DNA of 27,672 bases from Brooklawnia sp049651565 (GCF_049651565.1 NZ_JBASCI010000082.1:1-27672), one strand, 5' to 3'; shown: positions 8,445 to 16,151, counted from the first letter of the stretch. Numbers and translations are program-made. The notes: generated by a model not told the origin, from the sequence alone.

Positions 8445-9113
8445 TCAGGAGCCGATGGCCTCGCTGATCGGGGTGTCACCGTCGGTGAACGCGATCGTGG
8501 TGCGGCTCGGGCCGCCGGCCTCGACCACCGCCGCGATCACCCGGGCCACATTGCCGCGGGACACCGTCCGTCCGGCCGAGCGGTCGCCCTGCGGGCCGAA
8601 ACCCAGGTGGGCGTCGATTCGACCGGTCGGGGGGTCCATGGTGAGGCCGCTGGGGGCCAGGATGGTCCAGTCGAGGTCGGCCCCACGCAGGTGCTCGTCG
8701 GCGAACGCCTTGGCTTCGGCGTAGTGGAAGAACGAGTTGTCGGCTGGGACGCCGTGGTCGGGGCGGGACCCGTAGTACGAGACCGTCGCGTAGCGCCGCA
8801 CGCCGGCCTGGGCGGCGGCATTGATCGAGCGGATCGCGGCGTCCCGATCGACCGCGCGGGTGCGGGCCGGGTTGCCGCCGCCGGCACCGGCCGACCAGAT
8901 GACGACGTCCTGGCCGCGCACCGGTTCGGCGATGGCGTCGGTGTCGGGCTGCTCGGTGTCGGCCGCCTCGGGACGCGCCCCGGTCTCCGCCACGTCGTCG
9001 GCATGGTCGGGGTTGCGGATGATCGAGGTCACCTCGTGGCCCGCCTCGGTGAGCAGCGGCGCGGTCAGCAGCGCGACCTTGCCGTGGCCCCCGATGATCG
9101 TGATCTTCGCCAT
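8445..9113 (-). CDS. NAD(P)-binding (atypical SDR/NmrA-like) oxidoreductase
   Basis: A 222-residue Rossmann-fold protein of the NAD(P)H-binding atypical SDR group (like YwnB or BVR-B). The dinucleotide motif is IIGGHGKVA (6-14). Other group features are a middle strand ending in VIWSAGAGGG (about 71-80), RYATVSYYG (about 107-115) and an LDWTILAPSGLT stretch (about 147-158), which includes the substrate-side strand. Substrates of such proteins vary (quinones, flavins, or regulatory binding only) and cannot be predicted here. AAGGAG at 9120-9125 is 6 nt from the ATG at 9113, which favours it over the GTG just upstream. An interrupted GTAG/CTAC inverted repeat around 9133-9146 lies in the promoter region and could be an operator. 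Confidence 0.85.
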   Translation of the reverse strand: MAKITIIGGHGKVALLTAPLLTEAGHEVTSIIRNPDHADDVAETGARPEAADTEQPDTDAIAEPVRGQDVVIWSAGAGGGNPARTRAVDRDAAIRSINAAAQAGVRRYATVSYYGSRPDHGVPADNSFFHYAEAKAFADEHLRGADLDWTILAPSGLTMDPPTGRIDAHLGFGPQGDRSAGRTVSRGNVARVIAAVVEAGGPSRTTIAFTDGDTPISEAIGS

Positions 9114-9176
9114 CACAGTCTCCTTCCGGTCTGTAGGTACGGCTACTTATTCATCGTTTCATGCCGGGCCAGGGAT

Positions 9177-9206
9177 TTGAGCGGACGCGAACCGATGCGC
9201 TAGTGT
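9177..9206 (+). promoter_or_regulatory. tRNA-Ile promoter
   Basis: TTGAGC at 9177-9182 and TAGTGT at 9201-9206 are separated by 18 nt. TAGTGT fits the actinobacterial TANNNT -10 pattern. The predicted start of transcription lies about 30 nt upstream of the mature tRNA. Confidence 0.6.
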
Positions 9207-9241
9207 GGCTGGTCGGTGCTGGCCGGTCCAGCGTCCGGTTC

Positions 9242-9315
9242 GGGCCTATAGCTCAGTCGGTTAGAGCGCTTCCCTGATAAGGAAGAGGTCACTGGTTCAA
9301 GTCCAGTTAGGCCCA
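9242..9315 (+). tRNA. tRNA-Ile (anticodon GAU)
   Basis: A full 74-nt cloverleaf. The acceptor stem is GGGCCTA with TAGGCCC and discriminator A. The D arm is AGCTCAGTCGGTTAGAGCG. The anticodon arm has loop CTGATAA (anticodon GAT). The T arm contains GGTTCAAGTCC. CCA is not encoded. In actinobacteria this gene normally follows gyrA-DUF3566, often with tRNA-Ala next; here three leftward genes separate it from the gyrase cluster and no tRNA-Ala follows in the window. Confidence 0.98.
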
Positions 9316-9796
9316 CCCAATCAAACCCCACTTCACTAGCCTGAACGTTCTGCATCCATGCGCTCGGTGGGAAGTCTTGGGCAGCCTTCGGGGTCTTGAG
9401 CGATCCTGTAGCCATAAGTCGCGCGCCACACAGCAGACCAGTGCGTCGGGCACTGCTGCACGCCGGATTGGTAGAACGGCCCGCTCAACGGACTGCAGAG
9501 GGCTTTGAATCGTTGAAAGCGTCGTTGGGCGGGTTGGATTACCAATCTGCCGACCCCATAGGTGGTTAGTGGGTGCACTTGATCGCCCAGACCACACTTT
9601 CTGCACCCAGTAATGACGGCGGCCGCTCGGGTCGCCATCGAACAGGCGGCGTAACCCTTCCTCATGGGTCCGTGGATCACGCACCCCTGGTCGTGGACGC
9701 ATACTGCCAGATGCACCCGCTGGCCAACCTCAAACGATCCGCGGGAGAAAGCGCTTGGTTGCCCGAGCAAAGGATTCTGACAAGGCGTAACGTCCT
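9316..9796. other. Gene-free stretch after tRNA-Ile, less GC-rich
   Basis: About 480 bp with base composition visibly less G/C-biased than the genes on either side. Two overlapping leftward frames are open here (144 codons at 9336-9770), but neither shows a recognisable domain, the GC3 pattern of the host genes or a ribosome-binding site. The stretch holds a diverged palindromic element (9466-9547). Its position right behind a tRNA gene and in front of fic suggests residue of an integrated element, but no integrase or repeat of the tRNA 3' end was found. Confidence 0.5.
9466..9547 (+). repeat. Diverged palindromic element, copy F
   Basis: An approximately 82-bp inverted-repeat structure. GATTGGTA at the left pairs with TACCAATC at the right, and CCCGCTCAACG pairs imperfectly with CGTTGGGCGGG. 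Its centre, GGCTTTGAATCGTTG, matches the centre of copies A-E, though the ends differ in sequence. This suggests one structural family with compensatory change in the arms. Confidence 0.45.
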
Positions 9797-9846
9797 AACT
9801 TCAAATCCTGTCGAAATTTGAAGTTCGTTTGGAGTTCGTTTAGAAT
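9797..9846 (+). promoter_or_regulatory. fic promoter with overlapping palindromic operator
   Basis: The 29-bp palindrome at 9797-9825 has arms AACTTCAAAT and ATTTGAAGTT. Its right arm contains the -35 hexamer TTGAAG (9818-9823). A -10 hexamer TAGAAT (9841-9846) follows at 17-nt spacing, and the predicted transcript starts about 25 nt before the fic ATG. A repeated AGTTCGTTT lies in the spacer. A repressor bound to the palindrome would block RNA polymerase. The same palindrome occurs at 12400-12428. Confidence 0.6.
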
Positions 9847-9877
9847 TGCCCAAACCCGGCAACTCCTTGGTGCGCAC

Positions 9878-11218
9878 ATGAAGCTCCCGACCACTCCCCC
9901 TGACACTCGAGCCCTGCTTCAGCAATTGGCCGACGACCCCGAACGGTTCGTGCGCGTGATGACCACGTCGGTGGCCACTCCTTCGGGGTACCCGCACTGG
10001 GACAAGTTGCGTCACAAGCAGGCGCCAGAGGGCTTGACCACGCAGGAGTGGTGGTTGCGGATCAAGACAGCGCGGCTCCAGAACGAGCGTCTCCTGCCGT
10101 CACTGCGGGACAAGGAGGGTAAGCCCTTCTGGTTCGTGATGCCGGACGAAGTCCTCGAACTGAATGACGAAATCACTCGCGCCAGCAGCGGCCAGATCGT
10201 CGTGAGCGGTTTGGTGACCAATGACGAGACCCGAGCACGCTACGTGATCAGCAGCCTGATGGAGGAGGCCATCACATCGAGCCAGCTCGAGGGAGCGGTG
10301 ACGACGAGAGTTGAGGCCAAGCTGATGCTTCGCTCTGGTCGTGAACCGCGCAACACCAGCGAGCGGATGATCGTGAACAACTACCGGGCCATGCAGTACA
10401 TCAGTGCGCATCGAGGTGATCCACTTACTCCGGAGATGGTTAAGCGGATCCACGAAATCGTAACCGATGCGACTCTCGACGATCCGGATGCTGCTGGCGA
10501 ATTGCAGGCGCCGGATGAGACGCGAGTTGCGATCGTGGATGTCAGGGACGGCCAGGTAGTGCACCAGCCACCCGATGCTTCGACGCTCAGCGAGCGCTTG
10601 GCACGGTTATGTGAGTTCGCCAACGGAGCGGATCAGGGCAAGTACCTGCCCCCTGTCCTGCGGGCCATCGCTGTGCACTTCATGGTTGGCTATGACCACT
10701 ATTTCGCTGATGGGAACGGGCGGACCGCCAGGGCCTTGTTCTACTGGTCAATGCTCCACGAAGGCTTCTGGTTGGCGGAGTTCCTTACGGTTTCGACGAT
10801 CTTGCGCCAGGCGCCCGCTCAGTACAGCCGGTCCTTCCAATTGACCGAGACCGACGGTGGTGATCTGACCTACTTCTTCCTCCATCACTTACGTGTAATC
10901 AGGCGCGCCATCCAAGAGCTTGCCGTGCATTTGGAGCGGAAGATGGGCGAGATGAAGGCTATGCAGCACAGGCTGCGCGAACAGCCGGGCGAGTTCAACC
11001 ATCGGCAGATCGCCCTATTGGACCACGCGCTCCGCAACCCCGGTTTCGCCTACTCAGCGGCGTCGCACGCATCGAGTCATGGGGTGACTGAGCAGACTGC
11101 ACGCAATGACTTGTCGAGCTTGGAGGCGAGAGGGTACCTGCGGCGCGGCAAACAGGGTCGTCAGTTCACTTGGACGGCGGCTACCGGCCTTTCGCGTCTG
11201 CTGGGGCCTGCGCGGTGA
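9878..11218 (+). CDS. Fic family protein (predicted AMPylase) with C-terminal winged helix
   Basis: A 446-residue Fic-fold protein. Fic enzymes usually transfer AMP from ATP to hydroxyl groups of target proteins. The active-site loop is HYFADGNGR, with catalytic His274 and the anion-binding GNGR intact; the usual Pro after His is Tyr. An internal inhibitory motif of the (S/T)xxxE(G/N) type, SSQLEG, lies upstream at 134-139. This makes it a class II Fic protein that restrains itself, so no separate antitoxin is needed. The C-terminal ~70 residues, with TEQTARNDLSSLEARGYLRR, look like a DNA-binding winged helix. The protein could therefore bind its own promoter palindrome. The ATG at 9878 has a weak ribosome-binding site. 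Codon use is less GC-biased than the neighbours, suggesting acquisition. The 3' end overlaps the convergent transporter gene by 38 bp. Confidence 0.9.
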   Translation: MKLPTTPPDTRALLQQLADDPERFVRVMTTSVATPSGYPHWDKLRHKQAPEGLTTQEWWLRIKTARLQNERLLPSLRDKEGKPFWFVMPDEVLELNDEITRASSGQIVVSGLVTNDETRARYVISSLMEEAITSSQLEGAVTTRVEAKLMLRSGREPRNTSERMIVNNYRAMQYISAHRGDPLTPEMVKRIHEIVTDATLDDPDAAGELQAPDETRVAIVDVRDGQVVHQPPDASTLSERLARLCEFANGADQGKYLPPVLRAIAVHFMVGYDHYFADGNGRTARALFYWSMLHEGFWLAEFLTVSTILRQAPAQYSRSFQLTETDGGDLTYFFLHHLRVIRRAIQELAVHLERKMGEMKAMQHRLREQPGEFNHRQIALLDHALRNPGFAYSAASHASSHGVTEQTARNDLSSLEARGYLRRGKQGRQFTWTAATGLSRLLGPAR

Positions 11219-12269
11219 CCGGCCGGCGGATAACCGTCCGCCAGATGTTCACAACCATGGCGACGAAGGTGACCAGCCAGGCCGCCAGCGCGACCCAGCT
11301 CTCCGCATAGCCGATGGCCTCAACGATCGGCAGTTCATCGACGGCGCCCAGGAACTGGGAGCCAACGCCGTACATCCCGAGCGGGAAGATGATGCTCCAC
11401 AGGGTCGCCTCGTAGCGAAGCGGCACCCGGTGGATCACGTGGCGCCACAGCCCGGCCAGGATCAGCGGCGGGATCAGCCAGGTCCCGAACGCCCAGAAGA
11501 AGACCGCGGCGCCGGCGATCAGGCCGCGGGTGGCATCCACCATCGGGGCGGTGGCCATCTCGACGATCCTCGCCCCTGCCACCACGGTGATGGCGGTGGC
11601 GCCCATCGCCACCCAGTACGGGGGCGTGAGATCGGTCGGCCGGAACGGGAAGGACAGCATCCTGATGCCGACGAAGACTCCGACCGCGACGTAGAGGAAG
11701 ATCCCAACCGACCACGAGAAGACCGCCAGCAGCCCCATCGGCGCCCGCCAGGCCTCAAGCTCGACCTCGAGGGTGGCCGCCAGCACCGCGATGGACTGAC
11801 TCGCCACCGCCCAGATGAACCACGTGCCGTTGGCTGTCGACAGCGGCGTGACCTTGCGTTCGCCGAGTACCGCTGTCCACGGGATGACGTAGCCGAGCAG
11901 GATCCAGGCCACGGTGGCGACCAGCAGCAACCCCAGTGCCGCCAGGTGGAACCCCTCCTGGCTCAGTCGGCTGCCCAGCACTGAGCTGGCGGCGACGAAG
12001 GTGAAGAAGCCGAACGCGCGTGCCGGATCGGCGAAGTCGTCTGCCATGGCCCTGCGGTGCCGGATGATGCGGGCCACGTTCAACCCCACCAGGACGACGT
12101 AGGCGACGGCAGCTATCGCGAGCAGGATCCCCGACACCACCGGCCAGTCATTGGTGCGCATCCCCACCGAGACGATGCCGGTCGCCATCACCACGGCGAA
12201 GTACCCGGGGGTCAGGCCCCGGATCGCGGTCTCCACGCGACCGCTCAAGGTGGTGTTTCCCTGCGACAT
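11181..12269 (-). CDS. TDT family transporter (TehA/SLAC1-type anion channel or C4-dicarboxylate carrier)
   Basis: A 362-residue integral membrane protein with about ten hydrophobic segments. The family signature GYFAVVMATGIVSVG is near residues 22-36. The rest is the regular helix-loop pattern of the tellurite-resistance/dicarboxylate transporter family, with charged linkers such as RIIRHRRAMADD after the second helix. Members include TehA, plant SLAC1 and Mae1; known substrates are small anions and malate, and tellurite resistance is only one phenotype. The ATG at 12269 is preceded by AGGAGG at 8 nt. A longer in-frame start at 12407 would run through the palindromic repeat and is unlikely. 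The gene converges on fic, and its stop lies inside the fic 3' end. Confidence 0.88.
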   Translation of the reverse strand: MSQGNTTLSGRVETAIRGLTPGYFAVVMATGIVSVGMRTNDWPVVSGILLAIAAVAYVVLVGLNVARIIRHRRAMADDFADPARAFGFFTFVAASSVLGSRLSQEGFHLAALGLLLVATVAWILLGYVIPWTAVLGERKVTPLSTANGTWFIWAVASQSIAVLAATLEVELEAWRAPMGLLAVFSWSVGIFLYVAVGVFVGIRMLSFPFRPTDLTPPYWVAMGATAITVVAGARIVEMATAPMVDATRGLIAGAAVFFWAFGTWLIPPLILAGLWRHVIHRVPLRYEATLWSIIFPLGMYGVGSQFLGAVDELPIVEAIGYAESWVALAAWLVTFVAMVVNIWRTVIRRPVTAQAPADAKGR

Positions 12270-12399
12270 CGAGTGCCCCTCCTGCCGGGAACCCATCAAC
12301 CTTACGTCCGGCTCTGGCAGCGTCCTGAACTTCAAACGCCGGGGCTCGCAAGCGGTCGGACGGAGTCGCGAATAGCTCTTCGACAAGGCAGGATGACCC

Positions 12400-12428
12400 A
12401 ACTTCAAATCTGGCGAAGATTTGAAGTT
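12400..12428. promoter_or_regulatory. Second copy of the fic-promoter palindrome
   Basis: A perfect 29-bp inverted repeat: AACTTCAAATCT, a 5-nt spacer GGCGA, then AGATTTGAAGTT. Similarity to the fic promoter copy extends to both sides: GACAAGGC upstream, and CGTTTG downstream. A half-site, AACTTCAAACG, lies at 12328-12338. Both lie within 160 bp upstream of the leftward transporter gene. No good -10 element was found in either direction next to this copy. Confidence 0.6.
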
Positions 12429-12489
12429 CGTTTGAGGTTGGCCAGCGCTCCACCGGACCCCCGTGCACGGCCGGGGTCTGGGTTGGGGA

Positions 12490-12593
12490 GCAGGTGGTGG
12501 TCATGATCCCGCTTGGTCACCCGGGCACGGCCTGGGCCGGGTTGTGGGAGGCAGGTGGGTGGTCGTGATCCCGCTTGGCCACCCGGGCACGGC
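12490..12593. repeat. Two-copy ~61-bp tandem repeat
   Basis: A 43-bp core beginning GCAGGTGG and containing GATCCCGCTTGG and CACCCGGGCACGGC occurs at 12490-12532 and again at 12551-12593, with one inserted base and a few substitutions. The G-rich linkers are also similar. It lies between the transporter gene and the bgl promoter and has no evident coding content. Confidence 0.65.
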
Positions 12594-12658
12594 AAGGGTC
12601 CGCGCTGGGGTGGGCCCCCAGGGTCAGCAGGGCGTTCGCGCGCGGCGGCGTCCCCCAG

Positions 12659-12688
12659 TTGCACAAGGCGAGATGACTGTGTTAGCGT
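12659..12688 (+). promoter_or_regulatory. Putative bgl operon promoter
   Basis: TTGCAC at 12659-12664 and TAGCGT (TANNNT type) at 12683-12688 are 18 nt apart. The predicted transcript would start about 16 nt before the antiterminator target. The palindrome GAGCGAACGCTC (12695-12706) covers the predicted start and resembles LacI-family half-sites, so a second transcriptional control is possible. Confidence 0.45.
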
Positions 12689-12710
12689 GTTCCCGAGCGA
12701 ACGCTCACAA

Positions 12711-12741
12711 GGATTGTTACTCGGCAGACGAGGCAAGGCCT
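12711..12741 (+). promoter_or_regulatory. RAT: BglG/LicT ribonucleic antiterminator site
   Basis: GGATTGTTACT followed by AGGCAAGGCCT matches the conserved RAT sequence bound as RNA by BglG/SacY/LicT proteins. Its 3' end overlaps the 5' arm of the terminator at 12736-12773. In the known mechanism a protein-bound RAT hairpin prevents the terminator from folding. The cognate regulator is probably the bglG gene at 16196-17105 in the same operon. Confidence 0.9.
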
Positions 12742-12773
12742 GAGACACACGAATGTGTGGTCTCAGGCCTTTT
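12736..12773 (+). terminator. Leader terminator of the bgl operon
   Basis: AGGCCTGAGAC plus ACAC pairs with GTGT plus GTCTCAGGCCT, with one bulged base and a GAAT loop. TTTT follows directly. This strong intrinsic terminator lies 30 nt before bglF and is mutually exclusive with the RAT hairpin. Confidence 0.92.
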
Positions 12774-12803
12774 CTGTTTGCCCGGAACAGGAAGGACCCA
12801 CCG

Positions 12804-14687
12804 ATGGGCTCCGTGGACTACAAGGCTCTCGCCCCGCAGATCGTGGAAAAGGTTGGCGGCGAGGCGAACATCAACCAGGTGGCGCACTGCGCCACCCGCC
12901 TGCGCTTCACCCTCAAGGACGATTCGAAGGCCGACAAGGCCGCCGTCGAGAAGCTGCCGGGCGTCATCACCGTGGTGCCCTCCGGCGGCCAGTTCCAGGT
13001 TGTCATCGGCAACAACGTGCCGGCCCTCTACGAGGAGATCACCCGTATCACCAAGCTGGGCGAACAGGCCTCCGAATCCGTCGAGGGCGGTGCCAAGGGC
13101 AACCTGCTCAACCGGTTCATCGAGCTGATCAGCTCCATCTTCCTGCCCGTCCTCTGGCCGCTGGCCGGCGCCGGCCTGCTCAAGGCGTTCCTGGCCATGT
13201 TCACCAACTTCGGCCTGCTGGACGCCGCCACCAGCACCTACACCATCCTCAACGCGGCAGCGGACGCCATCTTCTACTTCCTGCCGATCTTCCTCGCAGT
13301 AAACGCCGCGAAGCGGTTCAAGACGAACATCTTCACCTCCATGGCCATCGCGGCCGCCCTGGTCTACCCGAGCATCGTCGCACTGACCGAGGCCACCGAG
13401 GCGGTGACATTCTTCGGCCTACCGGTCGTCCCGATGAACTACACCAGCTCGGTGGTGCCGATCATCATCGCGGTTTGGCTGCAGGGTTTCCTGGAGCGGT
13501 TCCTCAACCGGGTACTCCCGCACTGGCTGCGCAACTTCACCACCCCGCTGCTGGTCATCCTCGTCATGGTCCCGCTGGTGCTGCTGACCGTCGGCCCGGT
13601 CACCACCTTCGCTGCCCGCGGCATCTCGACAGGAATCACCACCGTGTTCATGCTGGCCCCGTGGCTGGGCGGCGCGCTACTGGGCGGCCTGTGGCAGGTC
13701 CTCGTCCTGTTCGGTCTGCACTGGGGCATCGTCCCGATCATGCTCAACGACATCACCCTGCAGGGATACTCGGTGCTGTCCGGCCCACTGCTGGCCGCCG
13801 TCCTGGCCCAGGCCGCCGCCACCCTGGCCGTCATGTTCCGCACCCGCAACGCCAAGCGCCGTGAGGTGGCCGGACCGTCCGCGCTGTCCGGCTTCGTCGC
13901 CGGCATCACCGAGCCCGCCATCTACGGCGTCAACCTGCCCCTGAAGATCCCCTTCTACTTCGGTCTCGCCGGTGGGGCGATCGGTGGCGCCATCGCTTCG
14001 GCCGGCGGCAGCGCTGCGAACGGTTTCGTGTTCCCGTCTCTGCTCGCCCTGCCCGCGTACATGAACGTCGGTGACTTCACCCTGCAACTCATCGGCACCG
14101 GCATCGCCATCGCCATCGGCTTCGTGGGCACCTTGTTCTTCGCCCCGCGGGAGCACCCCGAGGCCGAACCTGCCGACGCCCAGTCCGCGCCCTCGGCTGC
14201 CTCGACAGACGCCGCCGCAGGTGCGGCGTCCGGTGTGGTGGGCCTGATCGCCCCGGTCGCCGGCACCGCCCTGCCGCTGGCCGAGGTGCCTGACAAGGTC
14301 TTCGCCTCCGGCGCCATGGGCCGCGGCGTCGCCATCAAGCCGACCGACGGCACCGTCGTGGCGCCGATCGATGGACGCGTTGTGGTGACCATGGAGTCGG
14401 GCCACGCCTTCGGGATCAAGTCCGACGACGGCGTCGAGGTGCTGGTGCACATCGGTATCGACACCGTCCAGCTCAAGGGCCACGGCTTCTCCCCGCGAGT
14501 GGCCAAGGGTGACGCCGTCAGGGCCGGCGACGTGCTCTGCGAGGTCGACCTGGCCGCCGTCGAGGCAGCCGGCTACGACACCACGACCGTGATGATCGTC
14601 ACCAACTCTGGCCAGCTCACCGACGTCGCACCCGTTACCAGTGGCCTGGTCGCCGCCGGCGCGTCCGCGGCGTCCGTCACCCTCTGA
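12804..14687 (+). CDS. bglF: PTS beta-glucoside-specific enzyme EIIBCA
   Basis: A 627-residue membrane permease that imports beta-glucosides and phosphorylates them using phosphate from HPr. Domain order is B-C-A. The EIIB part (1-80) has the phosphocysteine Cys29 in HCATRLRF. The EIIC part (about 105-445) consists of hydrophobic helices including GITEPAIYGVNLP, a conserved substrate-binding loop. An Ala/Ser-rich linker leads to EIIA (about 490-627), with His534 in ESGHAFGI and the phosphorylated His549 in LVHIGIDT. The ATG at 12804 follows GGAAGGA at 8 nt; an upstream in-frame start would begin inside the terminator. It is the first gene of the bgl operon. In this family EIIB also phosphorylates and inactivates the BglG antiterminator when no substrate is present. 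Confidence 0.95.
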   Translation: MGSVDYKALAPQIVEKVGGEANINQVAHCATRLRFTLKDDSKADKAAVEKLPGVITVVPSGGQFQVVIGNNVPALYEEITRITKLGEQASESVEGGAKGNLLNRFIELISSIFLPVLWPLAGAGLLKAFLAMFTNFGLLDAATSTYTILNAAADAIFYFLPIFLAVNAAKRFKTNIFTSMAIAAALVYPSIVALTEATEAVTFFGLPVVPMNYTSSVVPIIIAVWLQGFLERFLNRVLPHWLRNFTTPLLVILVMVPLVLLTVGPVTTFAARGISTGITTVFMLAPWLGGALLGGLWQVLVLFGLHWGIVPIMLNDITLQGYSVLSGPLLAAVLAQAAATLAVMFRTRNAKRREVAGPSALSGFVAGITEPAIYGVNLPLKIPFYFGLAGGAIGGAIASAGGSAANGFVFPSLLALPAYMNVGDFTLQLIGTGIAIAIGFVGTLFFAPREHPEAEPADAQSAPSAASTDAAAGAASGVVGLIAPVAGTALPLAEVPDKVFASGAMGRGVAIKPTDGTVVAPIDGRVVVTMESGHAFGIKSDDGVEVLVHIGIDTVQLKGHGFSPRVAKGDAVRAGDVLCEVDLAAVEAAGYDTTTVMIVTNSGQLTDVAPVTSGLVAAGASAASVTL

Positions 14688-14712
14688 CCTCGAACGACAA
14701 GGAGAAACGCAA

Positions 14713-16119
14713 GTGGACACCACTTTCCCGCAGGGATTCCTGTGGGGCGGCGCGGTCGCCGCGAACCAGTGCGAGGGCGCCTACGACGCCGACGGCAAGG
14801 GCCAGTCCATCCAGGACGTGATGCCAAAGGGGATCTCGGCGCCGCCCACCGAGCAGCCCACCCCTGACAACCTCAAGCTGCAGGGCATCGACTTCTACCA
14901 CCGCTACGCCGACGACATCGCGCTGTTCGCCGAGATGGGCTTCAAGGTGTTCCGGTTCTCGATCGCCTGGTCGCGGATCTTCCCGCTCGGCGACGAGGAG
15001 ACCCCGAACGAGGCCGGCCTGGCGTTCTATGACCGGGTCCTCGACGAGTGCGAGAAGCACGGCATCGAGCCGCTGGTCACGATCAGCCACTACGAGACCC
15101 CGCTGCACCTGGCCCGCGAGTACGACGGCTGGGTCGACCGTCGGCTGATCGGCTACTACGAGCGCTACGCCCGCGTCCTGTTCGAGCGGTACGGGCATCG
15201 GGTGAAGTACTGGCTGACCTTCAACGAGATCAACGCGGTGCTGCACGCGCCCTTGATGTCGGGTGGCATCTGGACGCCGAAGGAGCAGCTTTCGGAGCGC
15301 GACCTGTACCAGGCGATCCACCACGAACTGGTCGCCTCGGCGTCCGCTACCCGGATCGCGCGCGAGGTCAACCCCACAATCAAGGTGGGTTGCATGGTGA
15401 TCGCGATGCCGATCTACCCGCTGACCCCCGACCCGGCCGACGTGCTGGCCGTGATGCGGGCCGACCACGACAACCTGGCGTTCAGCGACGTCCACGTGCG
15501 CGGTGAGTACCCCGGCTACTTCCTGCGGACGCTGCGCGAGAAGGGCATCAAACTCGACATCGCCGACGCCGACCGCGAGACGCTCAGGAACACCGTCGAC
15601 TTCGTCAGCTTCAGCTACTACATGAGCCTGTGCGAGTCCGCGACGGCGGGCGAGGTCGGCCAGGGCAACATCATGGGTGGCAAGCGGAACCCGACGCTGC
15701 CCGAGTCGCAGTGGGGCTGGCAGATCGACCCGGTCGGACTGCGCATCGTGCTCAACCAGTTCTGGGACCGCTGGGGCAAGCCGCTGTTCATCGTGGAGAA
15801 CGGCCTCGGCGCCAAAGACGAGCTGGTCGAACGCGATGGCGTCCTGACCGTCGAGGACGACTATCGCATCGACTACCTGCGGGCGCACCTGCTGCAGGTG
15901 CGCGAGGCCATCGAGGACGGCGTCGAGCTGTGGGGCTACACCTGGTGGGGTCCGATCGACCTGGTCAGCGCCTCGACCGCGCAGATGTCGAAGCGGTACG
16001 GGTTCATCTACGTCGACCGCAACGACGACGGCACGGGCACCCTTCAGCGGTACCGGAAGAAGTCGTTCGGCTACTACGCCGACGTCATCGCCAGCAACGG
16101 TGGCAACCTGGCCGACTGA
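14713..16119 (+). CDS. bglB: 6-phospho-beta-glucosidase (GH1)
   Basis: A 468-residue cytoplasmic glycoside hydrolase family 1 enzyme that cleaves the phosphorylated beta-glucosides delivered by EIIBCA to glucose-6-phosphate and an aglycone or glucose. Landmarks are FPQGFLWGGAVAANQCEGAY at the N terminus, acid/base Glu172 in TFNEIN and nucleophile Glu362 in IVENGLG. The Ser...Lys-x-Tyr phosphate-binding signature (SASTAQMSKRYG, about 417-428) separates phospho-glycosidases from ordinary beta-glucosidases. GTG at 14713 is the start, with AAGGAG 8 nt upstream, 25 nt after bglF. Confidence 0.95.
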   Translation: MDTTFPQGFLWGGAVAANQCEGAYDADGKGQSIQDVMPKGISAPPTEQPTPDNLKLQGIDFYHRYADDIALFAEMGFKVFRFSIAWSRIFPLGDEETPNEAGLAFYDRVLDECEKHGIEPLVTISHYETPLHLAREYDGWVDRRLIGYYERYARVLFERYGHRVKYWLTFNEINAVLHAPLMSGGIWTPKEQLSERDLYQAIHHELVASASATRIAREVNPTIKVGCMVIAMPIYPLTPDPADVLAVMRADHDNLAFSDVHVRGEYPGYFLRTLREKGIKLDIADADRETLRNTVDFVSFSYYMSLCESATAGEVGQGNIMGGKRNPTLPESQWGWQIDPVGLRIVLNQFWDRWGKPLFIVENGLGAKDELVERDGVLTVEDDYRIDYLRAHLLQVREAIEDGVELWGYTWWGPIDLVSASTAQMSKRYGFIYVDRNDDGTGTLQRYRKKSFGYYADVIASNGGNLAD

Positions 16120-16126
16120 CGCCTGC

Positions 16127-16151
16127 GGGCGTCCGGGGTGCCCGGACGCCC
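16127..16151 (+). terminator. Perfect hairpin between bglB and bglG
   Basis: GGGCGTCCGGG at 16127-16137 and CCCGGACGCCC at 16141-16151 form a flawless 11-bp stem with a 3-nt GTG loop. It begins 8 nt after the bglB stop. Without a U-tract it may act as a partial terminator or mRNA stabiliser, lowering bglG expression relative to bglF and bglB. Confidence 0.6.

Noticed and set aside
9316..9400. tRNA-Ala expected after tRNA-Ile
   Set aside because: No cloverleaf or GGGG-type acceptor stem with a TGC anticodon was found downstream in the window.
9336..9770. 144-codon leftward frame after tRNA-Ile
   Set aside because: No ribosome-binding site, no recognised domain, and another frame is equally open over the same DNA. 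It also spans palindromic element F. Possible relic only.
9878..11218. Fic as toxin of a two-gene toxin-antitoxin pair
   Set aside because: No small antitoxin gene precedes it, and the inhibitory SSQLEG motif is already inside the protein.
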